In this document: one piece after another, positions 7,486 through 15,386 of the stretch
Layout of the letters: every line of letters begins with the position of its first letter
Numbering within the stretch: position 1 is the first letter of the stretch
Assembly (NCBI GenBank): GCA_030635415.1
Contig: DAOVYW010000013.1
Span: forward strand, 1-19,101
DNA length: 19,101 bases
Source: Candidatus Firestoneibacteriota bacterium
GTDB lineage: Bacteria > Oederibacteriota > JAAXVQ01 > JAUVAV01
Direction: 5' to 3'
Notes under the pieces: model-generated
Told to the model about the DNA's origin: nothing
Database searches by the model: none
What the model saw: the letters and a program-made list of their open reading frames with translations, nothing else
Made by a program: the position numbers and the translations under genes

Positions 7486-9784
7486 GGGCTTCTAATCCGC
7501 CTTTCCAGGTGGAATACAGATCCGAGATTTTTTGTTCCAGCAGGGGCCGGCTATGATGATAGATACGCAGAAATTTCCCGCCAACCCGGCCCACTTCGGT
7601 TAGATTAACTTTCCGCATCCGGCATAAATCAACCAAACGCAGAAAATTCGGGGGTGAAACACTTGCCAGTACCCGGGACTGGCTCTCCGAAAAAAGCAGG
7701 CTGGTATCCGAAAGTCCGGTACCCAAATTCAATTCCGCTCCCATTAAGCCCTGGCCGGCGGTTCTGCCCAGAAAAGTGCATTCCGCCGCGGCTACGGCCA
7801 TCCCTCCGTCTGAACAGTCCTGCGCCGACCTTAAAATACCTAAACCAGCGGCCTGGACCAGAACTTTCTGAAGCGCGGATTCATATTTAAGATTCAAGGC
7901 CGGAGGTTTTCCCGCCTTGATTCCATGCAATTCATAGAGCCAGGATGACCCGCCTAATTCATCATGGGTTTTACCCAGCAAGACAATAACATCACCCAAG
8001 GATTTAAACCACGGAGTAACCATCAGAGCCTGATCTTCCAGCAAACCCACCACTCCCACAATCGGGGTAGGATCCACTGCCCCGGCCGGACTTTCATTGT
8101 AAAAACTCACGTTTCCTCCGGTCACGGGAATGTTCAAGGCTCGGCAGGCTTCGGCCATTCCTTTTACCACCTGCTTAAATTGCCAGAATATCTCGGGATC
8201 CATGGGATTGCCAAAATTCAGGCAGTTGGTCACGCCGATAGGAAGCGCCCCGGTGAGAGCCACATTGCGAGCGGCTTCCGCCACGGCAATACGTCCTCCC
8301 AGATGAGGATCCAGATAAGTATAGCGGTTGTTCCCGTCCATAGCCACGGCCACGGCTTTTTTAGTATGCTTAACCCGCAAAACCGCGGCGCCCGCGCCCG
8401 GCATAAGCAGGGTATTGGTTCGGACCATATGGTCATATTGCTGCCAGATATAACGTTTGGAACATAGATTTTGGGACGCTAGTAATTGCAAGAGCGTATT
8501 TTCCGGGTCAGATTCCCGGCCTTGAAACTCTGGGGGAAATGTTTTCACCTTGTCAAGATATGCCGGGCGCCGAGCCGGCCGATGGTAAGTGGGATACCCC
8601 GGAAAGTTGGTATCCGCCAAAGCGCCGGCCGGCATCTCGGCCACTACTTTCCCATGATGTCTCACTCTTACCAGGCCGTCCTTGGTAACGCATCCAATAT
8701 CCGCGGCATGGAGATGCCATTTTTTTAATATGCGCTTTACCGCTGTCTCGTGCCCTTGCTTGGCGATCAGCAGCATGCGCTCCTGGGATTCGGAAAGCAT
8801 AATTTCATAGGGCGTCATCCCGGATTCCCTCTGGGGTACGCGCGCCAGCTCAATATCGATACCAGTATGTCCCCGGGCCGCCATCTCGCTGGTCGCGCAG
8901 CTTAACCCAGCCGCTCCCATGTCCTGGATACCCACCAGGTGCTCGCCCCGGATCAATTCCAGGGTAGCTTCCAAGAGCAGTTTTTCCATAAAAGGATCCG
9001 CTACTTGAACCGCGCTTCGCCGTTCCTCAGCTTCCTCAGATAACTCCTCTGACGCAAACGTAGCGCCATGAATCCCGTCCCTTCCGGTAGTAGCGCCGAT
9101 ATATATAACCCGGTTGCCAACCCCGCGCGCCCGGCCCAGGGCCAAATGCTTATGCCGCATGAATCCCACGGCCATAACGTTTACCAGGCAATTATCCAGG
9201 TAAGTATCATCAAACATCACTTCCCCGCCAATGGTCGGCACACCGATGCAATTGCCATAACCGGCTATCCCGGCCACTACCCCGGTAAAATGACGGCGGG
9301 CGCGTACGTGATTGAGTTTTCCAAATCGCAATGAATCAAGACAGGCCACGGGACGGGCTCCCATGGTAAAAATATCCCGCAGAATTCCGCCCACCCCGGT
9401 AGCCGCTCCCTGGTAAGGCTCAATCGCGCTGGGATGATTATGCGATTCCACCTTAAAGCATACGGCCCGGCCTTCGCCAATATCCATTACTCCCGCGTTC
9501 TCGCCCGGTCCTTGGATAACCCGGGGACCATGTGTGGGTAACTGTTGGAGTATTGGCCGGGAATTTTTATATGAACAATGTTCCGACCACATCACGGAAA
9601 AAACACCCAACTCGGTGTAATTAGGCACGCGTCCGAGGATCTTATTAATACTGCTATACTCTTGGGGCGTTAAACCATGCTCTTTTACCAGCATAGGCGT
9701 AATCTCCGGATCTTTCGGACCAGCCGCCGGCAAAAGCTTGCCCCGTGTAAGAGACGCCTTCTTCTTCGGGCTATTCTTTTTCAA
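7478..9784 (-). CDS. purL: phosphoribosylformylglycinamidine synthase, large subunit (short PurL)
   Basis: PurL converts FGAR to FGAM. At 768 residues this is the short form that works in a complex with PurS and the glutaminase PurQ, unlike the roughly 1300-residue enterobacterial fusion. Neither partner is in the window. Motifs are SEHCSYKNS (67-75), GPGENAG, ESHNHPSAIEPYQGAATG (113-130), GRDGIHGATFASEEL, VADPF and ISDMGAAGL-like IQDMGAAGLSCATSEMA, followed by the second PurM-like half. Family conservation begins at about DPEITPMLVKEHGLTPQEY, so the first 24 residues, Lys-rich, are an extension. The start is TTG at 9784 with AGGGGA about 10 bases upstream. An ATG at 9694 has a GGAG but would cut into the conserved part. 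It is the first gene of the operon. Confidence 0.95.
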   Translation of the reverse strand: MKKNSPKKKASLTRGKLLPAAGPKDPEITPMLVKEHGLTPQEYSSINKILGRVPNYTELGVFSVMWSEHCSYKNSRPILQQLPTHGPRVIQGPGENAGVMDIGEGRAVCFKVESHNHPSAIEPYQGAATGVGGILRDIFTMGARPVACLDSLRFGKLNHVRARRHFTGVVAGIAGYGNCIGVPTIGGEVMFDDTYLDNCLVNVMAVGFMRHKHLALGRARGVGNRVIYIGATTGRDGIHGATFASEELSEEAEERRSAVQVADPFMEKLLLEATLELIRGEHLVGIQDMGAAGLSCATSEMAARGHTGIDIELARVPQRESGMTPYEIMLSESQERMLLIAKQGHETAVKRILKKWHLHAADIGCVTKDGLVRVRHHGKVVAEMPAGALADTNFPGYPTYHRPARRPAYLDKVKTFPPEFQGRESDPENTLLQLLASQNLCSKRYIWQQYDHMVRTNTLLMPGAGAAVLRVKHTKKAVAVAMDGNNRYTYLDPHLGGRIAVAEAARNVALTGALPIGVTNCLNFGNPMDPEIFWQFKQVVKGMAEACRALNIPVTGGNVSFYNESPAGAVDPTPIVGVVGLLEDQALMVTPWFKSLGDVIVLLGKTHDELGGSSWLYELHGIKAGKPPALNLKYESALQKVLVQAAGLGILRSAQDCSDGGMAVAAAECTFLGRTAGQGLMGAELNLGTGLSDTSLLFSESQSRVLASVSPPNFLRLVDLCRMRKVNLTEVGRVGGKFLRIYHHSRPLLEQKISDLYSTWKGGLEAHV

Positions 9785-9911
9785 GACTCTAAATCCCCTT
9801 TGTTACTATTAACTATATCTTTAAAATTCTATTGACCATAAAACGACAAACTTTGACTCTTTTTTTGAAATTAGCCGCAAACAATTTGAACCGGCTCTAA
9901 TTCAAGATATA

Positions 9912-9951
9912 TTAGCACCCTAAAGAAATATGGTCAACCATGATAGAAATC
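9912..9951. repeat. 40-bp direct repeat, copy B
   Basis: This segment matches 12641-12680 at 33 of 40 positions without gaps. The best-kept parts are TTAGCACC, TAAAG and GTCAACCATGATA. Copy A lies inside the glycosyltransferase remnant and encodes FLSWLT…LYGA on the minus strand. Copy B on the same strand reads FLSWLT, then a stop, then GAN, so it may be a more decayed piece of the same kind of gene. It sits upstream of purL, between it and the substrate-binding-protein gene. Confidence 0.55.
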
Positions 9952-9989
9952 AAGTTATAAGTAAGGATAAGCCTCCTTGACTGCTTTAC

Positions 9990-10016
9990 GCGCTGCCCTA
10001 TGCCATAGGGCAGCGC
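9990..10016. other. 27-bp perfect palindrome downstream of the substrate-binding-protein gene
   Basis: GCGCTGCCCTATG (9990-10002) and its exact inverse CATAGGGCAGCGC (10004-10016) flank a single C. It lies 39 bp past the stop of the minus-strand gene. As RNA it would form a strong stem, but neither strand has a run of T after it, so it is not a canonical intrinsic terminator. It could still stabilise or end the upstream transcript, or be a protein-binding site. Confidence 0.6.
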
Positions 10017-10054
10017 AAACACAAGAAATTCAAAAAGGGGCATAAATTTACTTT

Positions 10055-10954
10055 TTAATCTTGAATTACTTGTAAGCCGGGAAAGCGAGGAAATTCTTTT
10101 ATTCCGAGTTTCTCCAAAGTCCTTGAATTCACAAACATTACTAAGCACCGCGGAAATTCCACCAGCTTAGACTCTTGGGACTTAAGTAGTCTTATGGCAA
10201 GTTCAGCCGTCTGTGCGCCTATGTCTTGGTAATCTACTGAAAAAGCCGCCAAAGCTCCGGCTTGAACATGAAATCGCGACAGCCCAATGAACGGTATTTT
10301 TTCTTGTAACGAATGCAGAATAATCAATTTGACAGCTGCTGGTCGAGCCACAACGGGGTCTATCACAGACCATATAATATCTATTCTCTCTCTGGTTAAT
10401 TTAGTTAAAGCAGCTGGAATATCTTGTTGATTTTCCACCGCAATCGGTATCATACTTACTCCGAATTGCAATACCATCTGCCGTGCCCGATTGATGGCTT
10501 CCGCCGAATAAACAGGATGGTAAATCACTCCTATCTTGCGCACTTCAGGAAAAAGCTTTCGGATTGTAATCATTTGCTCTTTCATCTTTACTTGTATAAT
10601 TACGCCCATGACTTGCTGATCAGTGAACTTCTGCTCTTGCAGCACCATGGTATAAACAATAGGCACACCGTTTAAATACTTTTGAGCCGCCACTGCCGCT
10701 TCGGTTCCAATGGTTACTACCAGATCGGTATTTTCCGATGATATTTCCCGCATAATTTGATAGGCCTTATTCATATCGCCTTGCATATTGGCCTTCTCAA
10801 TGTCAAAGGGGAAGGATTTTTTAAATCCTTCCCAAGCAGCTTCGTAGGGAGCCAAAGAGCGACTGATTATCGCAATCCCCTTCTCGTAGCCAAAGGCAGA
10901 CCCTTTCAGGCAGGTTATTAGCACAATCGAAAGTAAAACAGTTCTAAATCCCAC
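10055..10954 (-). CDS. periplasmic ABC-type substrate-binding protein (PF04392-like)
   Basis: The roughly 300-residue protein fits the ABC_sub_bind family (type I periplasmic-binding fold), whose ligands are mostly unknown or, in some members, aromatic amino acids. Typical features are a first lobe with TDLVVTIGTEAAVAAQKYL and the hinge-like GVPIVYTMV. The second lobe has VRKIGVIYHP and later IPFIGLSRFHVQAGALAAFS and DYQDIGAQTAELAIRLL. The frame is open to 11032, but those codons overlap the upstream gene. The GTG at 10954 begins a plausible signal peptide (GFRTVLLSIVLITCLKGSAFG) and leaves a 43-bp gap; GGGAG lies upstream at a longish distance. No lipobox fits well. No permease or ATPase gene accompanies it, so it is an orphan, paired only with the porin gene before it. 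Confidence 0.8.
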   Translation of the reverse strand: MGFRTVLLSIVLITCLKGSAFGYEKGIAIISRSLAPYEAAWEGFKKSFPFDIEKANMQGDMNKAYQIMREISSENTDLVVTIGTEAAVAAQKYLNGVPIVYTMVLQEQKFTDQQVMGVIIQVKMKEQMITIRKLFPEVRKIGVIYHPVYSAEAINRARQMVLQFGVSMIPIAVENQQDIPAALTKLTRERIDIIWSVIDPVVARPAAVKLIILHSLQEKIPFIGLSRFHVQAGALAAFSVDYQDIGAQTAELAIRLLKSQESKLVEFPRCLVMFVNSRTLEKLGIKEFPRFPGLQVIQD

Positions 10955-10997
10955 TCTCTTTTCATTCTCCCTAAAATAATTAATGTTTCCCCTGCGC

Positions 10998-12224
10998 TTA
11001 AAATTCAAATACACATTCTCCGGCAAATCCATTGTTAGCCAGTGCTGGCCCTTTAGGTTCTTTAGTAACTTGATATGCGGCCTTTATAACCCAGCCGGAG
11101 AATGGCGAATACCACAATCCCGCGGATATTGATTCGCGATACCCTTTACGAGTGGGATCTTCCTTCCAGGAATCGAAATGTTCATATCGAATTACCGGCT
11201 GGAGACATTTTATATATTTCATATCCTTTATAAGTTTATAGCCTGCCGATATATATCCTGAAAATTGCGTAACCACACCATCATCAGGGGAATCAAATTT
11301 AAGCTGACCATATTCAGCCACTAATATGATATTCTTCCAATCCAGCAGGAAATGGCTGAAAATATATTGCGCCGAATACCGATCTTCGCTATCCCATTTG
11401 GCATTCAAGTAAGAACCACCAAATTCAAAATCCTGCCAGGGCGATATTGAAAGACGAAGAGTTACGGGTTTATCGTAATTATTATCATAGTTCTGACGAG
11501 CCTTGGAATGAAAATTTTCAAAGATGTAACCCTCGGCGTTGCTCTTGACCAATGATGCATCGATCCCCGGCCCATTGCAGACTGAAGTATCCAACATTAT
11601 TTTTCCGGCCGGGGAGAATAATGTCATAGGTACTTGCGAATAAAGAAATAGTCCCGTATCCCACCACCCGGTATATCGTATAACACTCCAATGTAAGAAA
11701 GGCGGTATAGTGAAGAGTTTAAATTTAGAAGTAGGGTAATAAAGTCTCTCTTGTATACCAACCAGTCCAAAATCGCGTCCTATGGCGAAACCTAAATATT
11801 CATGGGGCTGCCAAAGACCTCTCAATTTGCAAACTTTTACCGCGTCTCCTCCTTTATAAAGTTCAAATTCGGCTTCCACTTTCAAAGCTTCTTGTAGCTG
11901 AGAGGACAGATTAATATAGCCGCTATAAGGAATAATATTACTCTTACCAGCGGAAGTATGGCCCTGATCGGCGTACTTACCCAAAGACTGATATTCGTAA
12001 TTCCAAAATTGGATAGAAAGATAAACATGAATATCTATGGTGCTGGCGGCAAAACCATAAGGTATGGTAAAAAGCGATAATTCAGTAATTTCTCCAGACA
12101 AGTCAGCAGATGTTTTTTCCGCCGGCTGAACAACAGCTTGGATATCTTCCGCCCTTAGGTTAAGCGCAAGACCAAACAAAGTAATAATACATAGACCAAT
12201 GATAAGTTTAGCGCTACGTTTCAC
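10998..12224 (-). CDS. outer-membrane beta-barrel (porin-like) protein
   Basis: The 408-residue protein begins with a signal peptide (KRSAKLIIGLCIITLFGLAL, probable cleavage after LRA) and ends in …ECVFEF with the C-terminal Phe that outer-membrane barrels present to the BAM machinery. Between these are alternating aromatic/polar strands such as TLRLSISPWQDFEFGGSYL, NIILVAEYGQLKF, GYISAGYKLI, LQPVIRYEHFD and GLWYSPFSGWVIKAAYQVT. The style resembles phosphate-selective-porin-like or other short-turn barrels, but no family is certain. The start is GTG with AAGGAGG (12236-12242) 11 bases upstream, a rather long spacing. It is transcribed together with the substrate-binding protein downstream, suggesting a shared uptake or sensing role. 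Confidence 0.8.
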   Translation of the reverse strand: MKRSAKLIIGLCIITLFGLALNLRAEDIQAVVQPAEKTSADLSGEITELSLFTIPYGFAASTIDIHVYLSIQFWNYEYQSLGKYADQGHTSAGKSNIIPYSGYINLSSQLQEALKVEAEFELYKGGDAVKVCKLRGLWQPHEYLGFAIGRDFGLVGIQERLYYPTSKFKLFTIPPFLHWSVIRYTGWWDTGLFLYSQVPMTLFSPAGKIMLDTSVCNGPGIDASLVKSNAEGYIFENFHSKARQNYDNNYDKPVTLRLSISPWQDFEFGGSYLNAKWDSEDRYSAQYIFSHFLLDWKNIILVAEYGQLKFDSPDDGVVTQFSGYISAGYKLIKDMKYIKCLQPVIRYEHFDSWKEDPTRKGYRESISAGLWYSPFSGWVIKAAYQVTKEPKGPALANNGFAGECVFEF

Positions 12225-12396
12225 GGTATGTTATTCCTCCTTAAAATTTTCCCAGCATACGCCATTGCCTGCATTTTATTTATATCGTCTTCCTCCTTTC
12301 GTGCTTAATGAATTCTCACCGCAGCCAGCCGTGGGGAATTACAAGTATAAAGTCTGACACTAATCATTTTTTCGTGGACGCCGGATAACCTTGGAG
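12225..12396 (-). promoter_or_regulatory. leader region of the porin gene with two Shine-Dalgarno sequences
   Basis: Read on the minus strand, AAAGGAGG occurs at 12299-12292 and again as AAGGAGG at 12242-12236. The second serves the porin GTG. Between them a 17-residue frame begins at ATG 12274 and ends in a TGA that overlaps the porin start (GTGA). The first site is about 17 bases from that ATG, too far for efficient use, so a leader peptide is only a possibility. A TATACT box lies further upstream with no good -35 partner. Confidence 0.3.
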
Positions 12397-12708
12397 TTAC
12401 TGCCACCGCATTTTCAATAGCATTCTAACTACCCTGATTCCATCCTTCCAGCAAGATTTTTTTCCTTGGGTAAAGGTTCGTGGAGCAAAGGCAATCGGCA
12501 CTTCCAGAATCAGAATCCCTTTTTTAAGCAGCCGGGCGGTTATCTCCGCCGAAAACTCAAAACCCTCGGCCTGGAATTCCAAATTACGCAAACATCATGT
12601 TGTACGGAATACTTTATATCCGGTATTTATAACGGGTATCTTAGCACCATAAAGCGCTGTAGTCAACCATGATAAAAATCTTCCTCCCCAATACCTTCCT
12701 AGGGCAAC
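12397..12708 (-). pseudogene. C-terminal remnant of a GT2 (dolichyl-phosphate mannose synthase-like) glycosyltransferase
   Basis: The minus strand, read in one frame from 12708, gives in order FLSWLT, LYGAKIPVINTGYKVFR, a TGA stop at 12597-12595, then EGFEFSAEITARLLKKG, EVPIAFAPRTF and GKKSCWKDGIRVVRMLLK, ending at 12397. This is the familiar end of polyprenyl-phosphate glycosyltransferases (…LYGTKLTDVNTGYKVFR…GFEFEPEITAKLLKRG…EVPISYNPRTFEEGKKI-WKDG…). The catalytic N-terminal half (DDGS, DXD) is missing, an in-frame TAA precedes 12708, and the TauE gene begins to be encoded 13 bp further on. It is therefore truncated and interrupted. The 64-codon ORF that survives after the TGA (12591-12397) should not be annotated as an intact gene. 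Confidence 0.85.
12641..12680. repeat. 40-bp direct repeat, copy A
   Basis: This is the partner of 9912-9951 (33 of 40 positions identical, same orientation). It lies within the glycosyltransferase remnant. The two copies are 2.7 kb apart and bracket the porin and substrate-binding-protein genes. Confidence 0.55.
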
Positions 12709-12720
12709 TTATATCCTAAA

Positions 12721-13551
12721 TCATATCGGCACATGAAGCAAACTAAAAAACCCTGTCATTTTCAAACCCATGTAAAACATGATAATTATAAATATCCACT
12801 TTAAGTATTTAGCCGGAAGCTTATGCGCGGCTTTCACTCCTCCTTGCGCCATAGGCACGCTGGTTCCCGCCAATATAACCCATTGCACCAGATTAACATA
12901 ACCTAAAGAATAGGCGGGCAAGCCGGAAACCTGCCATCCCTTGACCATATAAGCTATAACTGCTCCGATGGAGGTAAGTATCATTAAGGCCGAGGAGGTT
13001 CCCACCGCCTGATGTATTTTGAATCGCAGGGCATGAACCATAACCGGCACCATTAATACCCCACCGCCTATCCCTATCATACCGGATACCATGCCCAGAG
13101 GAAACCCCCAGAGCATAAAAATCAATGGCTTATCTACCGGTTCTCTATCTGCTTTAAATGGTTTCGACATCAACATTCTGAGCGCGCCGGCTAAAATCGC
13201 CATCCCGAATCCAACCTTCAGGAAATTGCCGGGAATATGGGTGGCGATAAATCCTCCCAGAAAAGCTCCCATGAATCCGGTCATGCCCAGGATAACCCCG
13301 GCTTTCCATAAAACCGCTTGTTTCCGGTGATGTCCCAGGGCACTGCTAATGGCCGTAGGCAAAACCACGGCCAAGCCGGTGCCAAAAGCAATTCTAATAG
13401 CAGTGGTAGTATCAATGCCCAGCGAAGTTAATACCCAAAACTGGATCGGCACCATAATAAAGCATCCACCTACGCCTAAAAGCCCGCCCGCAAAACCAGC
13501 CCCCAGGCCGGTGATTAGCAGAATTATGATATGGTTTATTTGCATTTCCAT
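12721..13551 (-). CDS. TauE/SafE-family membrane transporter
   Basis: The 276-residue protein has about eight hydrophobic helices and the two internal repeats typical of the family. The first repeat carries GLLGVGGCFIMVP (residues 24-36), the second GMIGIGGGVLMVP (155-167) and the conserved AVGTSSALMILTSIGA. Members export or exchange sulfite, sulfoacetate or other small organosulfur and carboxylate anions across the inner membrane, and the substrate cannot be told from sequence. The ATG at 13551 has GAGG 7 bases upstream. A 38-codon ORF ends 1 bp before this ATG, and the whole set of minus-strand genes from the right edge leads into it with almost no gaps, so it is probably the last gene of that operon. 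Confidence 0.92.
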   Translation of the reverse strand: MEMQINHIIILLITGLGAGFAGGLLGVGGCFIMVPIQFWVLTSLGIDTTTAIRIAFGTGLAVVLPTAISSALGHHRKQAVLWKAGVILGMTGFMGAFLGGFIATHIPGNFLKVGFGMAILAGALRMLMSKPFKADREPVDKPLIFMLWGFPLGMVSGMIGIGGGVLMVPVMVHALRFKIHQAVGTSSALMILTSIGAVIAYMVKGWQVSGLPAYSLGYVNLVQWVILAGTSVPMAQGGVKAAHKLPAKYLKWIFIIIMFYMGLKMTGFFSLLHVPI

Positions 13552-13552
13552 A

Positions 13553-13669
13553 TTAGGACCTCTTTGAAATCAGCATGTTCAAAGTATTAGCTATTCGATT
13601 TGAATATATATTTTCTTCTAAAAACTTCACATAAGGCTTGGGCTGGAGATGGCGCAAGTCTTTCGGCAT
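13553..13669 (-). CDS. possible 38-residue small protein filling the gap between two genes
   Basis: An ATG at 13669 follows directly on the TAA of the Cys-His protein (TAAATG). The frame stops at TAA 13555-13553, one base before the TauE ATG. The peptide begins MPKDLRHLQPKPYVKFLEEN and continues with IYSNRIANTLNMLISKRS. It is polar, helical-looking and without membrane segments. There is no Shine-Dalgarno sequence, so expression would rely on coupling to the upstream stop. The exact fit between neighbours argues for a real, coupled small gene, but an open frame of 38 codons can arise by chance and I recognise no family. Confidence 0.4.
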   Translation of the reverse strand: MPKDLRHLQPKPYVKFLEENIYSNRIANTLNMLISKRS

Positions 13670-15385
13670 TTATAGCAGATTTTGCTTGTGTTCATATTGT
13701 TTCACAGTCGGAAAGACGACGTTCTCCCTGCCCCAGTACAACCGGGCCTCTTTCCCACTTACCGCGAGATGCAACGCCTGACCGGACTCCCGGTTTTTAA
13801 CAATATTGGCCAGGCAAATCGCCTTTTCCAGCCCATCTCCCCGGCCGTAATTAACGACTTCATCCGGCGTGGCCAATCCCCGCCCGTCGTAAATAGAATC
13901 CGAGGGATAGTCCCGCAGGGCTCGGACCACCGCCGGAATCTCCTCGTTCGCGAAATGCTCCCGCGAGACCGGATTACGTTCCAGGCACGCATTCAAAAAC
14001 GGCAGCCACCCTCGCTCATCCAACTGCCGGTTAGCGTAAAAGGCCAGATCCGCGGTTTGATTGCTCGCGCGTTGTTTCTGCAGGTAGGCAATCACCTCAT
14101 CGCGGGGCAGACCTGGCGGCAGAACCAAGTGCTGACCGCTCTGGTAAGTTTTTTCCGCCGAAGGGTAGCGGGGCTGCACGCAGGTAAACGCCCGCAGTTT
14201 CTCGCAGAATTGGTCTATCTCCGGAATATCGGCGAGCCAGGTCTTGATTTTCGAAAAGGTATCTTCAGTTTTGCAGACCAGGGGCTCACCGTTGAGTTTC
14301 CTCTCAATCACGTCCAGGATGTAACGGCCGGAATCGGGCTGCAGGCCATATTCCTCGGTGTCCACTTCCGCCATAAGCCGGAAGCGGTTTTTCCCGCCAA
14401 TCCGGTAATGACTGCCGTGCTCGTACTTATACAGTTTTTCCGCGGGAATATAAAAGACATGACCTTCGGCTTTGTATTCAAACTGGAAGTACTCCCGGAA
14501 TTCCGAGTGCACGCGGAGAAAACTGGCAAAAATCTCAAACGTGACCGGGGTGGTCAGGAAACGGTGGAGTTCCCGCGTGAAACGCTGGTAGGCCTGGGAG
14601 TCGATGGTGGCTTGGGGGTACACAATGTGGTTGTAGCCGGAGATGTGAGCCACGATCGTCACGCGTTCTTTCTCCAGAGCGCGGCGGGCCTTGGTGGATA
14701 TTTCGCTGCCGTTGTACCACATAGTTCTCGTCACCAGCCGCCGGTTGTTGGTAATAACCCCCTCTCCCCGCAGGATGAAATTCTGACTATGCAGCGGCGT
14801 GGCCATGAGAAAAATGTCTTCCAAAGAGATGCCCAGCACAATATACAATGCCGCGGCGTAAAGCACTGACAGGGAAACACATTCGCCCGCACCCTGGTCA
14901 TAACCCGCCTTGTGCCGGAACGCGTCCATGGCCTCCACGGTTTCCGTCTTCCAGTAGGGTATGATCTCGTCCTCGTATTTGTCCAGCCCAAAATGCCGGC
15001 GGATGTCCTGGTCAAAATAATGCTTGTCGCCTTCATAACCGAACAACGCGTTGGAGCGGGAGAATATTTCCGGGGGCACGAATTCCCGGAAGCGGGCCAG
15101 TTCCCGCGTCTTAGTGGTCAGTCCCCAGGTTTTCAGATCCAGGTTAAAGCTGTAGTGTTCCATGATATACTGTTTGAGGCGCTGGAGCTGCCGGTTGAAT
15201 CCCGCCTGCTGGATGTCGCGAAACCACGGGTCCTCCCGCCAGGCCCATATCCGGGGAGACATGATGTTGGCCAGGACCAGAGCATACATCAGTTCCGGGA
15301 AAAGAAAGACTTCCATATCGGAAAGGGTAAAGGCTGATGAATACTTTTCCAGGATTTTTGGCTCAGTTATGATTGGCTTGGACAT
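13670..15385 (-). CDS. uncharacterised protein with transglutaminase/papain-like Cys-His signature
   Basis: I cannot name this 571-residue protein. Its most telling segment is GAGECVSLSVLYAAALYIVL (166-185) followed by FLMATPLHSQNFI (192-204) and GVITNNRRLVT. A Cys (169) at the start of a hydrophobic helix, then a His (199) and an Asn/Asp about 14 residues on, is the plan of the transglutaminase-like/papain-like superfamily, whose members are proteases, amidases or cross-linkers. The catalytic residues are inferred. The N-terminal 160 residues are helical and aromatic-rich (VFLFPELMYALVLANIMSPR); the C-terminal half is soluble and unrecognised. No signal peptide or membrane segment is clear, so it is probably cytoplasmic. 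The ATG at 15385 is chosen for the ideal AGGAGG 6 bases upstream; the frame stays open for 27 more codons. It begins 1 bp after the 78-codon ORF. Confidence 0.8.
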   Translation of the reverse strand: MSKPIITEPKILEKYSSAFTLSDMEVFLFPELMYALVLANIMSPRIWAWREDPWFRDIQQAGFNRQLQRLKQYIMEHYSFNLDLKTWGLTTKTRELARFREFVPPEIFSRSNALFGYEGDKHYFDQDIRRHFGLDKYEDEIIPYWKTETVEAMDAFRHKAGYDQGAGECVSLSVLYAAALYIVLGISLEDIFLMATPLHSQNFILRGEGVITNNRRLVTRTMWYNGSEISTKARRALEKERVTIVAHISGYNHIVYPQATIDSQAYQRFTRELHRFLTTPVTFEIFASFLRVHSEFREYFQFEYKAEGHVFYIPAEKLYKYEHGSHYRIGGKNRFRLMAEVDTEEYGLQPDSGRYILDVIERKLNGEPLVCKTEDTFSKIKTWLADIPEIDQFCEKLRAFTCVQPRYPSAEKTYQSGQHLVLPPGLPRDEVIAYLQKQRASNQTADLAFYANRQLDERGWLPFLNACLERNPVSREHFANEEIPAVVRALRDYPSDSIYDGRGLATPDEVVNYGRGDGLEKAICLANIVKNRESGQALHLAVSGKEARLYWGRENVVFPTVKQYEHKQNLL

Positions 15386-15386
15386 T

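Noticed and set aside
9871..9899. PurR-like half site (CCGCAAAC) and tRNA T-arm-like GGTTCAAAT upstream of purL
   Set aside because: The second PurR half does not match, and no acceptor, anticodon or CCA-end structure can be built around the T-arm-like word.
12221..12274. 17-residue leader peptide frame overlapping the porin start
   Set aside because: The nearest Shine-Dalgarno sequence is about 17 bases from its ATG and the second one serves the porin; kept only as a note under the leader region.
13682..14869. 395-codon plus-strand frame opposite the Cys-His protein gene
   Set aside because: No good ribosome site or recognisable domain; the minus-strand gene has an ideal AGGAGG and operon context.
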